Shown one piece after another: positions 54,525 through 64,000 of a DNA stretch of 64,000 nucleotides. The DNA comes from Phlyctochytrium arcticum (taxonomy: Eukaryota > Chytridiomycota > Chytridiomycetes > Chytridiales > Chytridiaceae), in NCBI GenBank assembly GCA_025602905.1, contig JAHLKI010000052.1, forward strand, positions 29,594 to 93,593. The letters are read 5' to 3'. The position numbers and the translations under genes are program-made. The notes under the pieces are model-generated. The model saw only the letters and a program-made list of their open reading frames with translations. It was not told where the DNA came from and did not search any database. Within the stretch, counting starts at the first letter, position 1; every line of letters starts with the position of its first letter.

Positions 54525-55080
54525 TGAAAGTATTTCACGCACATAGTGGAACTGACAAGGTGATGCGCACTCCCCTAACCCAAGCACGTCCGATAGTATA
54601 TCAACGCAACAAATCATCGACTACACCTACCCATTGAACTTTTTAGCCAACCCCAACGACACACACCCGACTTGTTCCGGACGCACGCCAACGACAATGT
54701 TTGTGCTGGTAGATCGCTTTGTCCAAACGTGCCCCACACGGAAGACAGCAACTGCCAAGGAGACAGCAGAATTGTTTCATGGCCATGGATCATAGTCTCA
54801 GACAGCGATCTAAATCATTAGCAAAATTTCTGGTCCGAATTACCTCAAGATCCTGGATTTGCGAAACACACATGTTCACCAACAGACATATGGTCTCGCC
54901 GGAAAAACACCATCAAAGGACTCAAGACCTATATTTATGCGCATTTGTCGAACCATCATATGCCAGACTTGCTTCATTTTCGCCGAGTTTTGCTCTCCGC
55001 AACGACTGGCAAGACCCCAATCTACCCCGACACAGGGCAACACACCCCCGTACTCCCAAAAATTACCGAGCTCCTTTAAG
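54525..55080 (+). mobile_element. Ty3/gypsy integrase relic
   Basis: In shifting frames: HAHSGTDKVMRTPL, YQRNKSS (cf. the CQRNK linker after the zinc domain), VDRFVQTCPTRKTATAKETA and ELFHGH (cf. the integrase core block DRFTK...A..T...A..F). FWSELPQD and then GKTPIYPDT (cf. the TGKTPFEL region) follow. Many stops and frame changes show it is long dead. It is unrelated in position to the polymerase fragment at 2.7-3.7 kb. Confidence 0.7.
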
Positions 55081-57954
55081 GTAGATCGCGGCAGGCCCAA
55101 CAAAGACAAGCACTTGCAAAAACACAAATTTGTGCATCGCAACCCTTCTCCCCTCGACATCGGTGTTGTCTGTAGTCAAAGGATCGTTTCAGAAATAGAT
55201 CCACAACCTTCTAGCGACAAAGTTTGAACGCATCGAAATAACAACTGCTATATCTAGTCAAATGGCCGCAAGATATTTCAGCTTTCTTTCGTGGTGGTCA
55301 TGACGCGTCGAGACGCGAACGCGTGCTGCGCGAATGTCTTTGTCTGTGTTCGTTTCTTCACTTTATACAGAGTATATTAAAACCCCGGTGCGCTTCGCGC
55401 TTGCGGGGGAGTGCTCTGGTTTATAAAAACGGTCAAGGTAGAAAAAAATTTAATTCAAAACAACAAAATATGCAAAAAGCAAAGAATGGACAAATGTACA
55501 AGAATACGGAAACAGGAAAGAGATAGTAAACTGAATGAGAGCAGAGGGTAGATGGGGGATCAGAGGGCAAAATTGGTAGTGAAACCGGCGAAGTAATCAT
55601 TGCAGAAGCCATTGTGGAGAGCACAGAAGGTCGCATCGAACAACCGCAAGCCAAGCCTTCCAGGACTATCTTTGCGAAGCAACAGTGACGGATCCCCTGT
55701 TACAAATCATACACGTGCAATTCCTGGAGGAAGCAGCGGATGGCACCATGGTCGCCCCAGCGCAGGACACCGCAACCGGAAAAGTGACGCGCAGCAACCT
55801 GAGCAACGTTGTGTGGGCGACCCGATGGACGAAAAGTTTGGGAAGATTATTGCCCTTGGTATTGGGATGTGAAGGCTCCGGAGGAACCTAGCGGTGGGGG
55901 CGGAGATAACCATTACCGGGCAGCTCCGCTCACTGGGCATCATGACAGCCAGAGAGTATGTCTTCGCCGGAACGTCTACCAAGGTCTAGACAATCTGAAG
56001 ACAGCCAACGTGGAAGTTGGACAGTTTCGGGGAGAGATATGTAGTCAGTGTAGTTGCGTGAAGATGAAGGAGGCAATCTGTAGTTCGTAGATAGACAGCG
56101 AGAATAAACATTGTAAGGAAACAGAGTTCCCAAAATCATTATAATAACACATCGCACACATTGAAACAGCCAAGATATGGCATAAGAAGAGATCCAGGCG
56201 ATGAAAAGGGACTAAACGGTACAGAGCCAATATAGAGTGGAGATTAGTGGGGAAGGAACGAGTTATTTTTTGTAAGGTTGTCCGGGACACATACATGGGA
56301 GGGGAAAAAATTAGGAATAACGCTGTTATTCACGAAATTAGAAAAACTTGTAGATCGCCGACGGAATATCAGAAAGAGAGAAAAACGAGCAGCCCAACAG
56401 ATACAGCAAAAGATGCAGGATTAAATAGCAAATTGTAGAGAACGTACTGAAGCATTGCTACAGCGTCAATGAATAAATTAGGAGAAAATGAACAGAAGGG
56501 GAATTTCTTTTGAAATTCTGAAAATGAGGCCAAAAAACTTAAAGGACGTGTTGAATCTGCCGAGAGGGACCTTGGAAAGGACACCCACATAGAGAAACTG
56601 AGCCAATTGAAAGAGAAATGTGGTGGGGAGGGCACGAGCCCAAAAAAGGGCACATATAAGGATGCTTGCGGAACAACATGGGAGAAAAAAAAAATCAGGA
56701 AAAACGCGGAAATTCACGAAATTAGTCAAACGTGTAGATCGCCGACGGAATATCAGACAGAGAGAAGAGTGAGCAGCCAAACAGAGACTGCAAAAGATGC
56801 AGGTAATAAAGAGCAAATTATAGAGAATGTAACGAAGCATTGATCCAGCGGAAATGAATAAATTAGGAGAAAATCAAGAGAAGGGGAAAAAATTCGATGG
56901 AGTAACAGAAATTCTGAAAATGAGGCCAAAACGGTTGAAGGACGCGTTGAAAGCCGTGGAAGGGACATCCAAGGGAATATGGACACTAGAAAGGCACACG
57001 GGTGTAGAGAAGAAATTGATGCGGACGGTGCAGGCGTAAAAGCAGTTGCTATGAATCAAGTATGCGGGACATATGCGAAAAGATTATGGAAATTACAAAA
57101 ATGTCGGGATTTGGCAGAGAGTGTGGTTACGTAAGCAGATAGGGTGACTGTGCCGGACTGTGCCGCAAAACGCACACCTGAAACATTTGTCACGGACCCC
57201 GTATAACCAGAGAATACATAGCGTTCGGTAGACGGAATTGTACTGGCTCAGTTGAATATACTTTACACTGAACAACAACGTTATAGTTTTATGATATCCA
57301 TGGAACATCCTCCCCTGCTACTCGAGTAAGTAGCCTTGTCATAGAGGGTGGTTCCTCTACTCGAGTATATAAAGCGACTTATTCTTTGCACCCACCCTGA
57401 TCCATCCGGCATCTGAACGGGCTGAGGCACATCTCCTGGATCATTTCCAAAAGTCAAAGCAGAAGAAGACGCCTGTGGACGCTGCCAAAAACTCAAAGGG
57501 CGGGGACCGGGTAAATGCGGGAGCCGAGAAGGAGATGTGGCGTAAAGTGATCAGAGCATCACGTGAGCGCTCACTTTGTCATACGGGGCGTTGGGCTGGC
57601 TCCGTGGGGACGGGCTCTATAGAGTCTCGACAGGCATGGAGAGAACAAGAAGAAGAGAAGAGAGGTAAAGACTATCGATAATGCGTGCATCAACTATAGT
57701 CTATATCAAATGAATGACAATATGCTTAGTCTTTGAAACGCCGTATCTGTTCCAGGAATCCAGGACGAACAAACAACCGCGTACAGGAAACGCGCCAGGA
57801 TATATATCATTCATCACTTCTGAACACTTGAAGGGCGTTCATCTCCTGATTCTCCCGGCGGGCAGACTCCAGACTCCAGACTCAGACTCAGAGGGAACTC
57901 TGAAGACTTCAAAGTGGCATATCGTGGGAGAACCCCCCAGGAAAACGTTGAGCC
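55081..57954. other. Gene-poor region with tandem duplication
   Basis: No supportable gene. Frames at 55,600-56,090 and 57,475-57,681 are unrecognised. TACTCGAGTA palindromes lie at 57,319 and 57,358; the second runs into TATATAAAG and looks like a core promoter facing right. The 1226-residue gene follows. Confidence 0.45.
56300..57015. repeat. Two tandem copies of a ~384-bp unit
   Basis: CACGAAATTAG at 56,331 and 56,715 are 384 bp apart and start long parallel stretches: GTAGATCGCCGACGGAATAT, CAAAAGATGCAGG, ATGAATAAATTAGGAGAAAA and ATTCTGAAAATGAGGCCAAA. Indels of a few bases separate them. Confidence 0.75.
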
Positions 57955-58338
57955 ATGACTACTGTGTCCACCACCTACGACGACGACGACAACGACGACA
58001 ACGACGACGACCACCACCACCACCACCACCACTCCAAGAACAACAACCAGAACAACAACCAGAACAAGAACGCCACTAATTTTACTCTTACCCAAACACC
58101 AACACTCCCAATCACCATCACCCATCACCACTACCACCCCCTGGTACTCACTCGGTCTTGGACAAAGATCTCACCACTGCCGGCGGCGGCGTTGGACTCG
58201 TTCAGCGATTTCTCATCAACACGGTATCCTCCGAATCACCTTCCTTCATCACCTTCTTCTTTGTCCCCGAAACCTTCCATTTCCATTGCCTATACCACTA
58301 CTACTTTAACGCCGCCCCCGACGTCGGCGTCGTCGTGG

Positions 58339-58374
<36 letters not shown>

Positions 58375-59522
58375 CCGCCGCCGCCGCCAACGAGTCCAAC
58401 GACAACAACGACGACGACCATGACCTTTAACCCCGGCAACTCCAACCATCATCAGCAATCATCACATCCACGCTCAACAACGACTGCAACCACGATGAAC
58501 GACAACGCTAATAACCAGAACCCGCACAGACTATCAAACTACTTGCTCACAGACCCATTCATCCCAGCTTCCTCCCCTCCATCCCCCCCTCCTCCTCCTC
58601 CTCATCATCATCATCACGCCTTGATGAACCGTCGCCCTCCTTCACACTCACTCTCCCTATCACATCAGTCACATCCACAGCAATCACATCAGCAACAACA
58701 TCCACAGCAACAGAGACCATACCCATTGCATCTTCAACAGCGACATCCCCCACCACCACCACCACCACTTCTTTTACTCCAGCAACAATCATCACCACAG
58801 AATTCACATCATGCGGGTCATAATGGGAATGCTGGATATCATCAGCATCATCAGCAACATCATCATCAGCAACACTACTCTTCATCGTCGTCGTCTCAGT
58901 CTCAGTCTCAGTCTCAGCAGCAGCATCAATTGGCTTCCCCACCCCAACAACATTACTCTCCTTACCCTTCTTCAAATCATCATCATCAACATTATCCCCA
59001 GCAGCAGCAGCATCAACACCCATCAAGCTACTCTTACCCTCCTCCGACACCCGCTTCTTCTTCCTCACGCCCATCCACTCCCTCACAACAACAACCACCA
59101 CCATTACCATCCCCCTTGACTCACAACAACCCATCCACATCCTCGACAAAAGATGACTTTTCCTACGACTCTAGTGCAACTGCTCCTGAACCACCCAGTA
59201 AATCCCCCTGGTTCACCTCTAATCCCCAGCAATCATATCCTGCTGGACATGGTCGGAATCAGCAGCAGCAACAACTATCGTTTTCCGCATCATCCTCGAC
59301 ATCGTCATCTTCGAGTCTGGGACCCGTCTCGTTGCGGGGCTTTGATCAGGCTGGATACCAGCATCCCCCTCTACCCTCCTTGCAACAGCATCAACAACAA
59401 CATGTGAGGGGACAGTCGTCGAATGGATCGATGGATTATATGGAGATGGAGCATGATTACCCTTATTCCTTACCCCACCCTTCCACTCAGAATCATCATC
59501 ATCAACATCACTCTACTCACCA

Positions 59523-59577
<55 letters not shown>

Positions 59578-61635
59578 AGGCGACAGTCGTTACAACAGCA
59601 ACAACAACATCAACGATCCCAGTCTTTGCAAATGTATCAACAACAACCCCCAGGACTGAATCTACCACCCTTACCTTCAATTCATAGCAGGAGCGGCCAG
59701 GGCTACGGCATGGTCGGTGCGGCACCCGGGGGTGGCATGCTCACACCCTCCAGTCCCTCGTTTCCCATGTTTGGTAGTGGTGCCAGTGGACATGATGCGG
59801 AAAGGGAAGAGCGAGGAATGTATTTGGACGGATTTGTCTATCCGAAACAGGAAGCGGGGTTGTCGTCTTCGGCGCCGGCGTTTTCGGGTGGACCGCTTGT
59901 CACCAATTTTGGGCATACGTCTTTGAATCAACATCAACAACAACAACAACAATTGCAGACACCAACGTCGGCGACTGCATCTGGGTTCCCACTTCCTCCC
60001 CCCTCTCAACAACAACAACAATCCCAAACGACAACAACAACAACTGCAGTCACAAGTCTCCGCCGCAAAAAAACCAGTTTGGAAGAAACGGCTTATTGCA
60101 CTCAATGCCATTCCCCCTTGGCCACATTTATCCTTCACGGGTTACCCGCTCACCTCACCACCCCCCACGTCGCCGACACGACCTGTCTCACCTGCGACGT
60201 CGGGCCCCACCTTGCTCATCAAATCTTGACTGTCCCCCCGCCCCGTCGACGGCGCAAAAGAGTACAGACTTATGGCCCTGGAGCCGAATTGGACTGTGAT
60301 GTGTGTATGCGCCGCATTGGGAGTGGAGGTGTCCGTGCTCTCTTTATGGGTGAAGAACGCGATGTGGCGTTCTTTGGGGGCTCGAATACCCGCATCCTTA
60401 CCCGTCTCAAACCCGATCCTTCTTCTACATCCTCACATCAAGACTTGCAACAGGAATGGACCGAACCGTCATTTGAAGTCGAAGTCGTCTGTTTACCGTG
60501 TAAATCCAAATACGCGCTATGTACCGAATGTGGGGGTGGGGGCACGTTTCGGACGGGGAAATGGCGCCCGCACCAGTTATTCCCGGCGAATCGGAAGACG
60601 TGTTCATTGAGTCATTTACGGGTTGGACCTTCGGCGAGTATTGATATTAGGGTATGGGAGTTGCCGCATCAAGTCTCGGTTCCTACTTGTGATCGCGGGG
60701 TTTTGCGCGGCCGCGAAGGATTAGATTTCCTATTGGGAGAGTTGCGCGGGGTCTATGAAGATGGGTTTATGACGAATCTGGCTGTACCCACTGTGATGGA
60801 AGGTCTGGATGTGGTGGGCGACTGGGACCGGATACGAGATCGGATGGGCCGGGCCTGGACTGAGACTGTCAATGTCCTCACTGGACAAGTTTTGGGTACA
60901 CAGACTACAGTCGATCGACGCGTTATGCTGGCTGTGGCGTGGATGGATATGCCGGGTGGGGGTCGAGGCCGGGGTGGCAAAAAAGGAAGTGCGAGTGCGG
61001 TTGCCCGAGTCACGGCCCCGAGTCTTTCTTCTTGTTCTTCTGCTGCTGAGGAAGAGAGAATTGGGGAGTTGGTCTCTTCCTCTTCACCTACTACTACTTC
61101 ACCCAATCAACGATTGGCCGTCTCGTTTATTTCCGTCATTTATACGCCATCCACCCACTCCATCTTACTTACACCCTGCGCGGACCGCGGGACCGACCCG
61201 ACACCCAACGGAATTACAGCAGAACTTTTACGACGCATGATTTCACGGGTGAAAGCTGATGCGGCTGCCATGGGACTTGGAGTTGACCATATCTGGTGTT
61301 TTATGCGGAACCCGGCCGCCACTTCTCCACCTACAACAACTACTCCTCAAGATCCACCTTCTTCTCCACCACCCCTAACAGGCGGATCGGGCGGTTCTTC
61401 GGGTACATGGCGGGCTGCGGGTATTTTAGGACGACTGGGCCTGGTCCCTGTCCATCAGTATTTGAGGTCGAACCCCGCTACGGATCCGAGTATATTTGTC
61501 GAACGTGCGTTCCCGGAGGAGATTCGGGGCTTGTATGCGGTTTATTGTGGACGGGTGGCGGATGTGGAGGGGGTGTTGAGACCTAGAGGGCGGGGGGCTG
61601 GGTCTTCAGGAGGGGCCAGTTGGGGACGGAAGTAA
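57955..61635 (+). CDS. 1226-residue low-complexity protein with Cys-rich C-terminal module
   Basis: Intronless. The first 700 residues are Gln/His/Pro/Ser/Ala-rich. They include an Asp-His tract near the start, an 11-residue Ala run (58,338-58,370), a Gln run of about 17 (59,521-59,575) and Pro-Pro tracts. These are typical of a disordered regulator or transcription co-factor. The last ~500 residues are globular, with CxxC pairs (YCTQCHSPLATF; TTCLTCDVGPH; LDCDVCMRRIG; VVCLPCKSKYALCTECGGGG), then TGKWRPHQLFPANRKTCSLS and a C-terminal alpha/beta part (RLAVSFISVIYTP; RMISRVKADAAAMGLGVDHI). A Zn-rich module followed by an acetyltransferase-like alpha/beta segment is known in some uncharacterised fungal proteins. 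I recognise no named family. Start ATG 57955 is the first in frame. Confidence 0.8.
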
Positions 61636-64000
61636 CATATTTGCATATGTTTCTCTCTCTTTTATTTTTGTGTATATTTTTTTCTTTTAGACGTCTTTTT
61701 TGCATATATATTTTCATTTTTTTTGAATAGAAGCCGTGTTTTTTTGAGATTGTTATTAAAAATATTTTTTTCTGGTCTCTTGTTTTGGGGCCGGGCCGTT
61801 TGAATCTTTTGCATGGAGCAAAAAACAAATGTTGTGAGAGGTTTCTTTTGGGTTTCGGTGCATCTGGGATGCAAAATGAGACGAAAGGGAGAGAGTGAGG
61901 TGAAGGTGGATGGGTAAGGGCGGGGGGGAATCAAAATGGATATATGGTTTGTGGACTTTTAGGTTGGATGATTACCAGTATAGGGAGTTGGTGTATGGTT
62001 GCTGGAAGGAATTGCAAAGAAAGGGATAAGTAGGAAATAAGGGGATGTGTCAAAACTTGTTTGGGTGGGTGGGTTGATAGACATGATTCTCTTTTGGGAA
62101 GGCCCCGTAAACAAAAAATTTCATGACTTTGGGTGATAGGATTTTCATGTGTTTTGCGATGGGGGGGGGTTGTTTTGGAGAAAACCGAGAGGGGATATAC
62201 GGTAGTGGAAGGAAGGAAACGGTGAGGGTGGGTAGTGACCAAAGATGTAGGAACTTTGGATAGATGATGACAATTGGGGGGAGTTTAGATGGGTATTGAA
62301 GAATGGGAAATTTTTTTTAAGGCGTGTGAAGTGTTTTGATCTGACAGTGATTGAAAAATAATAACTTACGCGACCCGTGTGAAAAAATCTGTCGACAGCG
62401 TGTGTGGAATGGTCTTCAACATTGGGAAAGAGAAAGGATTTTGGGGTCAGGAAGGGTAGACAGACAGACAAACTCTCCAGTATAAAAAAAAGAATTAGTG
62501 ATAATGGACAGGTTATAGGAAAGGTAGGAGAAGCCCATAACAGAAAACAGCTGCGTTTTCTTCGCGACTGCAATTGGAGGGAAAAAAAGCATTGAATAGT
62601 AATGCAAAGAAAAGGATTAAACAGTGAATTATGTGCCGTACAATGTGGAAACAGTGGAAAATGCTATGCTAGATCTAGCACCAATGAGCTTGAATGACAA
62701 ACATATAGTAATTAGAATGTTTTCATCCTCTTCCTGATGCGGGAGGAAACGAAGCAATGAAACAGGTATGGACAGACTTGGTAGACTCTGGAGGACGAAT
62801 GACATTTTAGGAACACTCAAATAGAACATGAGCGGAAAGGAAGAGTGGGGAATGCAAAGTCGTCAGCGCACACCCCGAAGCCGGCGAGGAAAGAGTATGA
62901 ACAACGGAATCGGTTTTTTTCTAGCGAGAAAAACAAATAGCAGACATTAAGTCGTAAATGTTGGACGATCAAATTTATAGTCAGGTCAAATGGCACTTGG
63001 TATAATCTGCGCAATTCTTGAATTAGGAAATATCCGATAATTGAGTGTGAGAGGAGAGCCCGAATATAGGAACAGATCTTATAGGAACTTTATATACGAA
63101 AAGGAAATATGACATCCCGAGTACAAAGGATAGAACAGGAATACTGTAGTGGGGAACAGACCTACATCCTTTGTAGAAAGGAGCAAGTCTGGAAACATGT
63201 TGAAAAAGACAGACAGACTACAGAACGGCTAAAAAAAATACCTTGTAAATAACGGAACACGGACAGATTATGTAGAATTGCAGGAGAGCCCATGGGTGAA
63301 GAGGTCTCTTGGCATATTAGCGGAAGGAATAGGGGAGAAACACTATATATATCGGTGTCTCCGCTGTGAAGAATATTTGATTTGGGCAAGCCCGATATGG
63401 AAGACCGCATTGTCAAAGTTTTCAATCTAATTGTCTTTATTCGGGAGGAGGTGGCTAATGGCAGCAAGCATTTATAATTTCAATTTACACCTGTGAAGCC
63501 CCGGACTTGAACTTGCTCCTGTTTCAACTATTACTTTGCTACGTGTGCAATGTATCCTTGGTCTACGGTACAGTGACTTCAATGGTATTGATTTAAAGAA
63601 TATATTACTCGTATATGTGAGTATGGTGAGAGCGGAGTTACATAACCGGATTGCATATGTCCTTTCACAGGATCAGGCAAGATCATCCCCAAAATTGGTC
63701 CAAGATGGCTCCGGAGCAAGTTGCTTCCATCCTTTCTTCTACCCTCACTGAGTTGTACAGAATGTGTATATTCCGATGACTGGCCCGAAAAAACGGCGAA
63801 TGGCAATAAACCTTCTGGTGACGATATTGTTAACAGATTAGAGAGCCTCAGAAAGAGATGTAGAAGTTGACATACCCATCAGGGACACATCTGTCTCATA
63901 CATAAATGACGGATAATTGCCCGACAAGAATCATCGAGGTTCACAGGATACAGCAGCGTAGAGGCATACTGCGCCCAGCGGACAAGTGCCACGAAGCATA
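61636..64000. other. Right end of the window; no gene supported
   Basis: About 2.4 kb, with poly-T and G-rich tracts just after the stop codon (a likely 3' processing region). Only short unrecognised frames occur. A GTATCCTTGG near 63,549 resembles a U12 donor but has no exon context. Confidence 0.5.

Noticed and set aside
57814..58137. Poly-Val ORF on the minus strand
   Set aside because: Antisense of the Asp/His/Asn repeats at the start of the 1226-residue gene.

Overview
The window looks like nuclear DNA of an early-diverging, probably zoosporic (chytrid-like) fungus. It is densely packed with genes on both strands. Most genes have several short GT-AG introns of about 50-100 nt, often with a visible CTAAC/CTGAC-type branch site. 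The housekeeping genes are clearly fungal or opisthokont: ESA1, PRP17, ATG18, AP-1 gamma, VMA8, a 161-residue tropomyosin, TRM61, EMC4, NAR1, mS29 and HAP5/NF-YC. The lineage is inferred from intron density, a Fanzor-type nuclease gene, a minor-spliceosome-like intron and virus-like relics; no rRNA or organelle marker is present to prove it.

Layout. 1-5.2 kb is a graveyard of selfish DNA. A degraded virus-like (Maverick/Polinton or adintovirus-like) block has a fibre-shaft/lectin gene interrupted by a 1.17-kb DNA transposon (8-bp target duplication) and by an antisense Ty3/gypsy reverse-transcriptase fragment, and it is followed by an integrase C-terminal piece. 5.6-12.4 kb holds NAR1, mS29 (DAP3), a ZC3HC1/NIPA-like gene with a putative U12-type AT-AC intron, and NF-YC. 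12.5-15.3 kb carries an F-box-like gene, an inverted partial paralogue and a small unknown gene.

16.5-19.9 kb is the most interesting locus: a multi-exon Fanzor (eukaryotic TnpB-like, RNA-guided nuclease) gene. All three RuvC motifs are visible but a single-base frameshift lies just before RuvC-II. Its 3' end sits in a 35-bp repeat that recurs 1.25 kb further on, and a decayed NF-YC copy with an inverted exon lies between the two repeat copies.

21.6-39.8 kb is ordinary gene space: a DUF3712-type membrane protein, ESA1, a broken coiled-coil gene, AP-1 gamma, a large transposase-like gene, PRP17 and ATG18. 40.3-42.7 kb is a decayed hAT element. 42.9-50.0 kb is very compact: VMA8 and tropomyosin share a 211-bp divergent promoter, and then come a secreted protein, TRM61, EMC4 and a nitronate monooxygenase. 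50.2-51.6 kb encodes a trypsin-fold protein with degenerate catalytic motifs, flanked by identical 20-bp direct repeats. 51.7-57.9 kb is gene-poor, with tandem repeats and a gypsy integrase relic. 58.0-61.6 kb is a 1226-residue low-complexity protein with a conserved Cys-rich C-terminal half. The last 2.4 kb holds nothing I can support.

Functional themes are housekeeping: Fe-S assembly, mitochondrial translation, CCAAT-box transcription, histone acetylation, splicing, trans-Golgi/endosome sorting, autophagy, vacuolar acidification, actin cables, tRNA methylation and ER membrane insertion. There is no operon-like logic. The unusual biology lies in the Fanzor locus, the virus-like block, the U12-type intron and the rearranged paralogues.
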